DNA from: Lentisphaerota bacterium
GTDB taxonomy: Bacteria > Verrucomicrobiota > Kiritimatiellia > CAIQIC01 > Lenti-01
Length of the DNA: 64,000 nt
Assembly: GCA_012514035.1 (NCBI GenBank)
Contig: JAAZBB010000077.1
Span: forward strand, 1-64,000
Direction of reading: 5' to 3'
Within the stretch, counting starts at the first letter, position 1; each line of letters starts with the position of its first letter. A program made the translations under genes and the position numbers. The notes beneath the pieces were generated by a model. The model was not told the DNA's origin. It searched no databases and saw only the letters and a program-made list of their open reading frames with translations. Positions 15,912 to 23,701 of the stretch are shown one piece after another.

Positions 15912-16026
15912 ACCGGGTTCAAAGTTTCAGGGTTCAAGATAAGGCATTGGAGTTAAAATACCAATACCAGATGGGGCAGCCCGACGGATCAGCCCGAAAT
16001 ACCCGAACCCGGAGCCCTGAACGCTC
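15912..16026. repeat. Heptad inverted repeat between gcvT and gcvH
   Basis: GGGTTCAAAGTTTCAGGGTTCA (positions 15915-15936, shown here only as a run of GGTTCA/TTTCAG heptads) is matched 65 nt later by ACCCGAACCCGGAGCCCTGA (16001-16020). The two halves are imperfectly complementary and could fold into a long hairpin in the gcv mRNA. Confidence 0.55.
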
Positions 16027-16031
16027 ATTTT

Positions 16032-17129
16032 TCACACCTTGTTTTTCCGGAACGGGCCGCGGACGGTCTCGGCGACGACCCGCTTATGGTGAATTTCGAC
16101 CGCGACGCGGGTGCCGGGTTCCCAGGCATCCGGCTGGAGATAGCCCAGGCCGATGCCGGTACCGAGGCTCGGGGCAAAGGTGGCGCTGGTCAGGGTGCCG
16201 ATCTGCCGGTCGCCCCGCCACACGGCGCAGCCATGGCGGGGCACGCCTCGTTCCAGCAGGCGCACGCCGGTCAGCTTTTCCCGGAAACCGGCCTCCTGGC
16301 GGCGGATCAGGGCCTCGCGGCCAATGAAATCGCCCTTCTGCAGCTTGACCACCCATCCGCAGTTCGCCTCAAAAGGCGTGCGGCTTGTATCGGCATCCTG
16401 TCCGTACAGGAGATAGCCCGCCTCCAGGCGCAGCGTGTCGCGGCTGCCCAGTCCGCAGGGAACCAGGCCATGTTGTCCGCCGCGGCGCATCAATTCCTCC
16501 CAAACCTCCTGGATGCCGGCCGGGGAGGCCGCGATTTCAAATCCCTCCTCGCCGGTGTAGCCCGTACGCATCAAGATGGCCATCCCGCCGCCGAAGGGCA
16601 CTTCCACAATGCCAAAGCGCGGCAGCGTCCGCGCCGCGGGAAATAGATCCGCCACCAGCGCCGGAGCGTTGGGACCCTGCACCGCCAGCATGCCGAAACG
16701 GTCGCTGGCGTTGTCCAGGGCCACATCCCAACCCTCCGCCTGCTGTCGGAACCAGGCAAAATCGTCGTGACAGGTGGCCGCATTGACAATCGCCAGGAAG
16801 CGTTCCGGCCCGAGGCAAAAGGTGATGGCATCGTCCAAAATGCCGCCATCTTCCGCCAACAGGTGGGCATAGGTGCCGCGGCCCGGCACCGCGGACATGC
16901 GATTGCAGTTCACGTGCTCTACGAACCGATGGGCCTCGCGGCCCGCCAAAAAAATCTGTCCCATATGGGAAACATCAAACACGCCGCAGGCCGTGCGGAC
17001 GGCCTGATGCTCGGCCAGAATGCCCGCAAACTGGACCGGCAATTCCCAGCCGTGGAAATCCACCATCCGTCCGCCGGCGCGGGTCAGGGAATCAAACAAC
17101 GGAGTTCGCTTGAGGAGTGGTGAAGTCAT
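16032..17129 (-). CDS. gcvT: Aminomethyltransferase (glycine cleavage T protein)
   Basis: 365 residues from ATG 17129 (MTSPLLKRTPLFDSL). The T protein releases ammonia from aminomethyl-GcvH and passes the one-carbon unit to tetrahydrofolate. Signatures seen: MVDFHGWELPVQFAGI, GVFDVSHMGQI (catalytic-site Asp region), MRTGYTGEEGFEI, and the C-terminal RGPFRKNKV. First gene of the gcv operon, with a promoter at 17175-17203 and a leader of about 40 nt. No clear Shine-Dalgarno precedes the ATG. I looked for a glycine riboswitch in the 500 bp upstream and did not recognise one. Confidence 0.95.
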   Translation of the reverse strand: MTSPLLKRTPLFDSLTRAGGRMVDFHGWELPVQFAGILAEHQAVRTACGVFDVSHMGQIFLAGREAHRFVEHVNCNRMSAVPGRGTYAHLLAEDGGILDDAITFCLGPERFLAIVNAATCHDDFAWFRQQAEGWDVALDNASDRFGMLAVQGPNAPALVADLFPAARTLPRFGIVEVPFGGGMAILMRTGYTGEEGFEIAASPAGIQEVWEELMRRGGQHGLVPCGLGSRDTLRLEAGYLLYGQDADTSRTPFEANCGWVVKLQKGDFIGREALIRRQEAGFREKLTGVRLLERGVPRHGCAVWRGDRQIGTLTSATFAPSLGTGIGLGYLQPDAWEPGTRVAVEIHHKRVVAETVRGPFRKNKV

Positions 17130-17174
17130 GTCAGGGTTTAGGAGTGAGGGTTCGGGATTCCGATTTCCAAAAGG

Positions 17175-17203
17175 ATAATATGACATCGATGGTTCCAATC
17201 CAA
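17175..17203 (-). promoter_or_regulatory. Promoter of the gcv operon
   Basis: Leftward, TTGGAT (17203-17198), exactly 17 bp, then TATTAT (17180-17175), upstream of gcvT. It predicts initiation near 17167 and a leader of about 40 nt that contains the heptad-like motif GAACCCTCACTCCTAAACCC (17152-17133). Confidence 0.6.
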
Positions 17204-17585
17204 GACAAGAAGAATCGCTTAGCATGGGCCGCATCTCTGCTTTCCTGATCCGGGCGGGACACTCATTCCGGGATATCCGTTCCCTTCTCCTGCTCGAACC
17301 GATCCAGTTCCCCGGGCAGGACCACGTGACTCTGGCGCCGGTTTTCTTTTGTTTAAGCACATCCGATTCTTGCAGAATTGAATAAGCATGCCACATCCCA
17401 TTGTTTGTTCAGGTCGATGAATGATTCGAGACAGAATTTGTTCGCTCGGTTCGACCAATCCGGCCCCCCCTGAGGCAAGCCGCGCAGCTCCGGGCTTGGC
17501 GGATTGGTTCCTCCGGGGGGTCCCATGGGGAGGCCCGCGCCGGTGATAACGCCCACGGCCGGAACAGCATTCCTGCGCAATTGTC
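17204..17585. other. Gene-free stretch between gcvT and ygeW promoters
   Basis: About 380 bp with no convincing gene. On the minus strand a frame from 17580 encodes a plausible-looking string interrupted by TAA at 17353-17355 and continuing as HVVLPGELDRFEQEKGTDIP to a second stop at about 17267. This could be a decayed coding remnant, but nothing recognisable was found in it. No tRNA or riboswitch was recognised. Confidence 0.4.
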
Positions 17586-17614
17586 TTGATGAAACCCCAT
17601 GTTCTGCTTATATC
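17586..17614 (+). promoter_or_regulatory. Candidate promoter of ygeW
   Basis: TTGATG (17586-17591), 17-bp spacer, TATATC (17609-17614), followed by a ~30-nt leader and an AGAGGAGG ribosome-binding site (17637-17644) before GTG 17651. Confidence 0.5.
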
Positions 17615-17650
17615 CGGCACGTTAATCCACGAAATCAGAGGAGGCGCAAC

Positions 17651-18868
17651 GTGAAGTTTGGACAACCCAGTGATGTGCATACGATCGGCAATGACATCCA
17701 AGAACTCAACCTGCTCAATTTCGACCTGTATGGGCGGGACTTCCTGCTCACGACCGACAAGTCGCTGGTAGACCTGGAAGCCGTCCTGCGGCTGGCCGAC
17801 ATCCTGCGGATGCTGTGGCGGGCCAATGTGTCCACCCGGGTGTTCCAAACCGGCCTGGCCATTGCCCAGTTCCGGGACAAATCCACGCGCACGCGGTTTT
17901 CCTTCGCCTCCGCCAGCAACCTGCTGGGATTGGCCCTGCAGGAACTGGATGAGACCAAGACCCAGATCAGCCACGGGGAGACCGTCCGCGAGACCTCCAC
18001 GATGATTTCGTTCCTGAGCGAGGCCATCGGCATCCGCGACGACATGTTCATCGGCCGCGGCCACACCTACATGCGCGAGGTCGGCCAGGCCCTGGACGAG
18101 AGCTTCCAGGCGGGGGTGATCGGGCACCGGCCCGCCATCATCAACCTCCAGTGCGACATCGATCACCCCACCCAGTCCATGAGCGATCTGCTGCATCTGG
18201 CGCGGCACTTCGGCGGGCTGCATAATCTGAAAGGCAAGAAGATCGCGATGACCTGGGCCTATTCGCCCAGTTACGGCAAACCGCTGTCCGTGCCGCAGGG
18301 CATCATCACCCTGATGTCCCGGTTCGGCATGGATGTCAGCCTGGCCTATCCCGAAGGGTATGACCTGCTGGATGGCACCGTGGCCAAGGCCAAGCAGTAC
18401 GCGCAGGAAACGGGCGGGCAGTTCCGCATCATGAATTCCATGGAAGAGGCCTTTGAAAACGCAGACGTGGTCTATCCCAAGAGCTGGGCGCCCTACCGCG
18501 TCATGAAACGGCGGACGGAACTGCTGGAAGCGGGCCAGGGCATCGAGGACCTGGAAAAGGAATGCCTGGCCAACAACGCCAAGTTCAAGAACTGGGAGTG
18601 CGACGCGCAAAAAATGAAGCTGACCCGGAACGGGGAAGCCCTGTATATGCATTGTCTGCCGGCGGACATCACGGGCGTCTCGTGCCGGCAAGGCGAGGTT
18701 TCCGAAGACGTGTTCGAAAAGTACCGGATGGCCACTTACATGGAGGCGCGTTACAAGCCCTACGTGATTGCCGCCATGATGATGATGGCCCGCTTTCGGG
18801 ACCCCGTGGCGCTTGTCGACCATCTGTTCAGGAACCGCAGCCGCCGGGCCGGCCGGTTCGAGGCATAA
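17651..18868 (+). CDS. ygeW: Knotted carbamoyltransferase of the YgeW family
   Basis: 405 residues. The start GTG 17651 has a strong AGAGGAGG Shine-Dalgarno 7 nt upstream. It belongs to the aspartate/ornithine carbamoyltransferase superfamily: the carbamoyl-phosphate loop FRDKSTRTRFSFASA, IGIRDDMFIGRGHTYMREVG, INLQCDIDHPTQSMSDL, AMTWAYSPSYGKPLSVPQG and HCLPADITGVSC are shared almost word for word with E. coli YgeW, a knotted transcarbamylase whose physiological amino-group acceptor is not settled. In E. coli ygeW sits with ygeX, ygeY and hydantoinase/xanthine-related genes; none is present here, so this copy is an orphan between gcvT and aroC. It is distinct from anabolic ArgF (no DxxxSMG context seen). 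Confidence 0.88.
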   Translation: MKFGQPSDVHTIGNDIQELNLLNFDLYGRDFLLTTDKSLVDLEAVLRLADILRMLWRANVSTRVFQTGLAIAQFRDKSTRTRFSFASASNLLGLALQELDETKTQISHGETVRETSTMISFLSEAIGIRDDMFIGRGHTYMREVGQALDESFQAGVIGHRPAIINLQCDIDHPTQSMSDLLHLARHFGGLHNLKGKKIAMTWAYSPSYGKPLSVPQGIITLMSRFGMDVSLAYPEGYDLLDGTVAKAKQYAQETGGQFRIMNSMEEAFENADVVYPKSWAPYRVMKRRTELLEAGQGIEDLEKECLANNAKFKNWECDAQKMKLTRNGEALYMHCLPADITGVSCRQGEVSEDVFEKYRMATYMEARYKPYVIAAMMMMARFRDPVALVDHLFRNRSRRAGRFEA

Positions 18869-19211
18869 GTCCGATTCATCTCCGGTGCGCCCCCCGCTCC
18901 GGCATGGAAAAGGGGGCCGCCAATGAATTTTGAATCTGATGCAGCCCCCCTGACCCTTCAGGGGTGAATTCCATTTTTTCTGCGTGCCCGGCGAGCGCAC
19001 CGACAGGCGAACCGGAGAGAAAGCGGGAAAATCCCGAGCACGCAGGAAACAACCGGAAAACAAGACGGGTGAAGATCCAGCCCGAAAATGAATTGTCCCA
19101 AACCGCGCACGCACAGAAGACGAAACGGGGGATAGCCGCGGGATGCGCCACTTTAGGCTTTTCTCGCCCCTGCCGGCATCCTAGTCTTGGCGGCCAGGAG
19201 AACCTCCGGAA
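18869..19211. other. Gene-free stretch between ygeW and aroC
   Basis: 343 bp without a convincing gene. It holds a terminator-like hairpin at 18947-18979; the remainder is moderately AG-rich and ends in a CCAGGAG ribosome-binding site for aroC. Confidence 0.5.
18947..18979 (+). terminator. Possible terminator downstream of ygeW
   Basis: CCCCTGA (18947-18953), loop CCCT, TCAGGGG (18958-18964), then after nine bases TTTTTT (18974-18979). The gap between stem and T-run is longer than in a canonical intrinsic terminator, so this is tentative. Confidence 0.4.
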
Positions 19212-20333
19212 ATGTCCAGCAGCATCGGCACTTTGTTCCGCGTCACCACCTTTGGCGAATCGCACGGGCGCGCCATCGGATGCATCGTCGACGGCTGCCC
19301 GGCCCGCATTCCCCTTTCCCCGGACGACATTCAAACGCAGTTGAACCGGCGGCGGCCCGGCGCCTCCGCCCTGTCCACCCCCCGCCAGGAGACGGATGCG
19401 GTAACGATCCTGTCCGGGGTGGAGCGCGGCCTGACCCTGGGCACCCCCATCGGCCTGTCCATTCCCAATGCGGACACCCGGCCGGCGGACTACGCCGAAA
19501 TGGAGGCGATCCCGCGGCCTTCCCATGCCGATTTCACCTATGCGGAAAAATACGGAATGCGCGCACGTTCCGGCGGCGGCCGCGCCTCCGCCCGGGAAAC
19601 CGCGGCGCGGGTCGCCGCCGGGGCCATCGCCGAAAAAATGCTCGCCGCGTTTCATCCGGTTGAAATCGTGGCCTGGGTCGAAGCCGCTGGCGACATCCTC
19701 GCGCAACGTCCCGACCTGGGGGCGGTCACCCGCGCCACGGTGGATGCCTCTCCCGCACGCTGCCCCGACCCCGCCGCCGCCCCCCGGATCGTGGCCGCCA
19801 TCGAGTCCGCCCGCGACCGCGGCGATTCCATTGGCGGCGTGATCGCCTGTGTCTGCCGCGGGGTGCCTGCCGGCTGGGGCGAACCGGTCTTCGACAAACT
19901 CACCGCCCAATTGGCCCGCGCCATGATGTCCATCCCGGCGACCCGCGGTTTCGAAGTGGGCGCAGGCTTCGCCGCCGCGCGTATGCGCGGGTCAGAGCAC
20001 AACGATCCGTTTACAGCCCGGCCGGGCGGCGGCATCCGGCCCGCCAGCAATCACTGCGGCGGCATCCAGGGCGGCATATCCAATGGCGAGGAGATCTTCT
20101 TCCGCGTGGCGTTCAAGCCGGTTTCCACCATCTCGCTCCCGCAGTCAACCGCCGCCTTCGATGGCACTCCGGTGACTTTTGAAGCCAAGGGCCGCCACGA
20201 CCCCTGTGTCCTGCCCCGTGCCGTACCGGTGGTCGAAGCCATGGCCGCCCTGGTTCTCGGCGACGCCTTTCTGCATCAGCAAATCCAACTGATGCCCCGC
20301 CCCGCCGCCGCCCGTCCGGAAAACAGCCCATGA
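19212..20333 (+). CDS. aroC: Chorismate synthase
   Basis: 373 residues. It converts 5-enolpyruvylshikimate-3-phosphate to chorismate using reduced FMN, the last shared step to aromatic amino acids. Family signatures: GTLFRVTTFGESHGRAIGC (signature 1, with His), RSGGGRASARETAARVAAGA (signature 2) and RMRGSEHNDPF with the catalytic-region residues. The length and termini are normal. A GGAG ribosome-binding site lies 12 nt before ATG. The stop overlaps the start of the DUF4139 gene (ATGA), so it heads a translationally coupled three-gene unit with a DUF4139 protein and a heptosyltransferase; no functional connection is evident. Confidence 0.96.
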   Translation: MSSSIGTLFRVTTFGESHGRAIGCIVDGCPARIPLSPDDIQTQLNRRRPGASALSTPRQETDAVTILSGVERGLTLGTPIGLSIPNADTRPADYAEMEAIPRPSHADFTYAEKYGMRARSGGGRASARETAARVAAGAIAEKMLAAFHPVEIVAWVEAAGDILAQRPDLGAVTRATVDASPARCPDPAAAPRIVAAIESARDRGDSIGGVIACVCRGVPAGWGEPVFDKLTAQLARAMMSIPATRGFEVGAGFAAARMRGSEHNDPFTARPGGGIRPASNHCGGIQGGISNGEEIFFRVAFKPVSTISLPQSTAAFDGTPVTFEAKGRHDPCVLPRAVPVVEAMAALVLGDAFLHQQIQLMPRPAAARPENSP

Positions 20334-21769
20334 AAACACGCCTGTTCCTCTGCGCCTTGATTCTGCCACTGGCCGCGATGGCGGCCCGGCCGCGCTCCGT
20401 CACCCTGGTCATTCAGGAAACCGGCCTGGCCCGGATATCGGAAACCCACGACCTGGAACCGCCGGGACCCGACGGCTTGATCCGCATTGCCCCGCTGCCG
20501 GCCACCCTGGTGCCCGCGTCGGTCACGGCCGTTCCGATCGAGCGCGGCGAAAGCCTGGACATCCTGGCGCAGCGCTTTGCGTGGGACTTGCTGGACAACG
20601 AATCCCTTTTCCGCGCCTACCGCGGCGCCACCATCGTCGGCCGCAAGGGTGGCGAAACCATTCGCGGGCGACTGTTGACGCCGCCCGATTTTTCCGATCC
20701 CCATCCGGCCCTGGTGCTGGCCGCCGATGATCCTGCCGTCCGCCTGGTGCCCAATCTGCTCGAACTGGATGCCGTCGAATTCCCGGCCCGCCCGGAGCTC
20801 GCCCGCACCCCGACGCTGGTTTGGCAACTGGCGGATGGACGGCCCCCGCCCGCCGCTGTGCAGCTCCATTACGCAGCGTCGGGCATTACCTGGGCGGCCT
20901 CTCATGAGGCGATTCTCGCGCAGGACAACCGGTCCCTGGCGCTGTCCACCCGGATCCAACTGCAAAACCGCGCCGGACGCGATTTCGCCGGGGCCCGCAT
21001 TCGGCTGGCCCTGACCGACAAGGGCCAGTTTGCGCCGCTGGTTCCCCCCCCGAACGATCCGCGCGCCGGCAAATCCACCCCCCTGCGTTATTCCGCCGAT
21101 GGCCTGGCGTGGGTGCCGGAACGGACGGCGGCCTCCGCGGCCATCGTGGCCACCTACGACCTGCCCTTCGCCGTCGACCTGTCCGCCGACGGCGAGGTGC
21201 TGGCCGGCCTGTCCTCGGTCGCCGCGCTGCCCGTCGATCTCCGCCGGGTGTATGACGGTGTCCGCTTCGACCGCTACCAGCGCAACCGCCGGACCGACTG
21301 GAACCTGGGCACGGAATCCGCCGCGACGATTGATACGCGACTGACGATCCGGAACGAACAAGCCGCCCCGATGCCGCCCGGCGAACTCCGCTTGCTGCGC
21401 GGACAGGCCGACGGCGCGCTGGAATGGATCGGGAACGACTGGCTCCCCGCCCTCCCGCCTGGAGAAACGGCAACCCTCAATCTGGGCCCCGCCGCAGGGC
21501 TGCAGGGCCGACGCGTCCGCACCGGCTACTCCGAAGACGCTCCGCGGATGGCCGCCGAGGAATCCTTCGAAATCACCCTCGAAAACCAGACCCCCGACGA
21601 CCAGACCATCGTGGTCGTCGAACATCTGTACCGGGGCGACACGCATGAGATCATCGCCGCCAGCGCCGAGCATGTGCCCGGAGCGGCCCCCCACTCCATC
21701 GAGTTCGAGATTCCCGTCAAGGCGGGCACGCAGAAATCCTTCACCTATACGGTCCGTTACACCTGGTGA
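20330..21769 (+). CDS. DUF4139 domain-containing exported protein
   Basis: 479 residues with a signal peptide (MKTRLFLCALILPLAAMAA). The order of an N-terminal strand-rich part (VTLVIQETGLARISETHDLE...) and a C-terminal region (VYDGVRFDRYQRNRRTDWNL; ENQTPDDQTIVVVEHLYRGD; IEFEIPVKAGTQKSFTYTVRYTW) is that of DUF4139 proteins (related to the so-called mucoidy-inhibitor A family), beta-rich envelope proteins without a known reaction. TW at the C terminus is the normal end of the family domain. It overlaps aroC upstream (ATGA) and the heptosyltransferase downstream (GTGA). Function cannot be stated beyond probable periplasmic or outer-membrane location. Confidence 0.75.
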   Translation: MKTRLFLCALILPLAAMAARPRSVTLVIQETGLARISETHDLEPPGPDGLIRIAPLPATLVPASVTAVPIERGESLDILAQRFAWDLLDNESLFRAYRGATIVGRKGGETIRGRLLTPPDFSDPHPALVLAADDPAVRLVPNLLELDAVEFPARPELARTPTLVWQLADGRPPPAAVQLHYAASGITWAASHEAILAQDNRSLALSTRIQLQNRAGRDFAGARIRLALTDKGQFAPLVPPPNDPRAGKSTPLRYSADGLAWVPERTAASAAIVATYDLPFAVDLSADGEVLAGLSSVAALPVDLRRVYDGVRFDRYQRNRRTDWNLGTESAATIDTRLTIRNEQAAPMPPGELRLLRGQADGALEWIGNDWLPALPPGETATLNLGPAAGLQGRRVRTGYSEDAPRMAAEESFEITLENQTPDDQTIVVVEHLYRGDTHEIIAASAEHVPGAAPHSIEFEIPVKAGTQKSFTYTVRYTW

Positions 21770-22803
21770 ACAAAACCCCGGCAACCGCGCCCCCCCCCGT
21801 CCGCCCCGGACGCATCCTGGTGTGCGGCCTCAACTGGCTGGGCGACGCCATCCTGTCGATGCCGGCCCTGCAGATGTACCGCTGGGAACACCCGGACGAG
21901 GAAATCATCCTGCTGACCAAACCGTTCCTGGCCCCCTTGTGGGCCCTGCATGCCGCCCCCAGCCGGATCCTGACGTTGCCGTCCGAAACCTCCGGCCTCA
22001 AACCGCTGGTGCGAACCCTGCGGGAACTGGAAATCGACGTCGCCTACGTGTTGCCGCACTCGTTTCGCTCGGCCCTGCCGCCCTATCTGGCCAGAATTCC
22101 CCGGCGCATCGGCATGCCCGGCCATTTTCCGCGCGATGTCATGCTGACGGAAATCCGGCGTCCCCTGGGCGGGCCGGGCCGCGCCCATCAGGTTTTCGAA
22201 TACCTGGATTTGTTCTTCCGCGGGGAAAACCGCCGCACCTTCACGCCCCCGGCGCTGACGGTGCCCCCGACCGTTCTGGGCGCCATGCACAAGCGCCTGG
22301 ATGCACTGCCGCCGCCTTGGATCGCCCTGCTGCCCGGCGCGGCCCGGGGTCCGGCCAAGCAGTGGCCCACGGAAAATTACGCCCTGGCCGCCGCCCGGCT
22401 CATGGCGGATACCGGCGGCTCCATCATCACCCTGGGCACCGCAGCGGAAGCGGAAATCTGTCAGCAAGTCGCCGCGGCGGCGGCCCCCAACGGCCTCAAC
22501 CTGTCCGGCCAGACCACGCTGGAGGAACTGGCCGCGGTCCTGGCCCTGGCATCCGCCGTGCTGTGCAATGACAGCGGCGGCATGCACCTGGCCGCCGCGC
22601 TCGGCACACCCGTGGCAGGCCTCTTTGGCATCACCAATCCCGGGCAGACCGGGCCCCTGGGCAAACAGGTGCGCATCCTGCAACGGTCCGCCCAGCGCAC
22701 CCGCGACATCCCCCGGCGGTCCGCCGCCGCGGAAAAGGCCCTGCGCGCCATCTCCGTGGACGATGCCGTGCAAGCCGTCCTCGACCTGCTGCGCCGGGTC
22801 TGA
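21766..22803 (+). CDS. Glycosyltransferase family 9 (heptosyltransferase II-like)
   Basis: 345 residues from GTG 21766, which overlaps the preceding stop (GTGA). It is a GT-B-fold heptosyltransferase of the WaaF/RfaF type: ILVCGLNWLGDAILSMPAL at the N terminus, GAARGPAKQWPTENYALAA in the middle (typical GAxxGxAKxWP), and CNDSGGMHLAAALGTPVAGLFG, the nucleotide-sugar-binding signature. It would add ADP-heptose to the inner core of lipopolysaccharide, which implies a heptose-containing LPS in this organism. The annotation as heptosyltransferase II rather than I rests on the WaaF-like motif set; the substrate could be another ADP-sugar. Confidence 0.85.
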   Translation: MNKTPATAPPPVRPGRILVCGLNWLGDAILSMPALQMYRWEHPDEEIILLTKPFLAPLWALHAAPSRILTLPSETSGLKPLVRTLRELEIDVAYVLPHSFRSALPPYLARIPRRIGMPGHFPRDVMLTEIRRPLGGPGRAHQVFEYLDLFFRGENRRTFTPPALTVPPTVLGAMHKRLDALPPPWIALLPGAARGPAKQWPTENYALAAARLMADTGGSIITLGTAAEAEICQQVAAAAAPNGLNLSGQTTLEELAAVLALASAVLCNDSGGMHLAAALGTPVAGLFGITNPGQTGPLGKQVRILQRSAQRTRDIPRRSAAAEKALRAISVDDAVQAVLDLLRRV

Positions 22804-22818
22804 AATCCCGGCCAGGCC

Positions 22819-23466
22819 CTACGGCAAAACGTACCAGAGAATGGCGAAGTAGTGGCAGGCGCCGCCGCCCAGCACCATCAGGTGCCAGATCGCATGGTGA
22901 TACGGCACGCGCTTGAAGAGATAGACCACCGCCCCGAGCGTGTAGCACAGCCCGCCCGCCAGCAACCAGCGAATGCCGGCGGGCGACATGTGGTCCAGCA
23001 GCGGTTTGAGCGCGACCACGATGATCCAGCCCATCAGCACGTACAGCCCCGTGCTCGCTTTCTTGAAACGGCCGGTGCAAAATCCCTGAAACACCAGTCC
23101 GACCGCCGCGATGCCCCATACCACGCCGAACAGCGCCCAGCCCAGCGCCCCCCGCAGCGTGATCAGCAGGAAGGGCGTATAGGTGCCGGCAATCATCAGA
23201 AAGATCATTTCGTGGTCCAGCACGCGAAACACGCGTTTGACGCGCGGATTCTTGAAGCTGTGATAGAGCGTCGAAACCGTGAACATCCCGACCATGGCCG
23301 TCCCGTAGATCGCACAGGGCACGACCTGCCAGGCGCCTTCGCCGCGCACCACCGCCACCACCATCAGCACGGCCAGGCCGGCGATGCCCAGCAGGGCGCC
23401 CGCTCCGTGGCTCACCGCGTGGGCGATTTCCTCGCCCAGCGTGTATTTCGACGGCTGATAGCTCAT
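22819..23466 (-). CDS. Hemolysin III family (PAQR/YqfA-like) membrane protein
   Basis: 215 residues from ATG 23466 (MSYQPSKYTLGEEIAHAVSHG). A seven-helix membrane protein of the hemolysin-III/PAQR branch of the CREST superfamily. The putative metal/hydrolase residues are present: STLYHSF (Ser and His), DHEMIFLMIAGTYTPFLL (Asp) and HAIWHLMVLGGGACHYFAI (two His). Members have been linked to membrane lipid homeostasis, but activity in bacteria is not generally proven, and the hemolysin name is historical. The frame stays open upstream, but that part is composed of the TTTTTCCA palindromes and is not coding. It is downstream of the hnd operon on the same strand. Confidence 0.85.
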   Translation of the reverse strand: MSYQPSKYTLGEEIAHAVSHGAGALLGIAGLAVLMVVAVVRGEGAWQVVPCAIYGTAMVGMFTVSTLYHSFKNPRVKRVFRVLDHEMIFLMIAGTYTPFLLITLRGALGWALFGVVWGIAAVGLVFQGFCTGRFKKASTGLYVLMGWIIVVALKPLLDHMSPAGIRWLLAGGLCYTLGAVVYLFKRVPYHHAIWHLMVLGGGACHYFAILWYVLP

Positions 23467-23548
23467 GCCGCCCGCCCCGGCGCCCCGCAACCTTGTGCCG
23501 CGGGGGCAGCCGTTCCTGCCGCCCCGCCGGACGCCGCCACGCCCCCTT

Positions 23549-23643
23549 CCGGATTTTTCCACGGTGTGGAAAAAAACGGCGATTTTTTCCACACAATGGA
23601 AAAATATTTTGCGCTTTTTCCACACAATGGAAAATCCGGCGGC
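23549..23643. repeat. Cluster of three TTTTTCCA palindromes
   Basis: Palindrome 1: TTTTTCCAC-GGT-GTGGAAAAA (23554-23574); 2: TTTTTCCA-CACAA-TGGAAAAA (23585-23605); 3: TTTTCCA-CACAA-TGGAAAA (23616-23634). The outer borders are also inverted: CCGGATTTTTCC at the left and GGAAAATCCGG at the right. GTGGAAAAAA and TTTTTTCCAC across palindromes 1 and 2 can pair too. The cluster lies in the 235-bp gap between hndD and the hemolysin-III-like gene. Confidence 0.8.
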
Positions 23644-23701
23644 GGCCGTACCGCGCCGTGGAAAACCCGGAACCCGTCGGCTGTGGTCACGCCCCGGGCT
23701 C

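Noticed and set aside
17130..17340. Glycine riboswitch upstream of gcvT
   Set aside because: Neither the tandem aptamer pattern nor its conserved core was recognised; only a promoter and a short leader with heptads are seen.
23467..23625. N-terminal extension of the hemolysin-III-like protein
   Set aside because: It translates the TTTTTCCA palindromes (repeated FFHTVEK-like strings); the family begins at MSYQPSKYTL.
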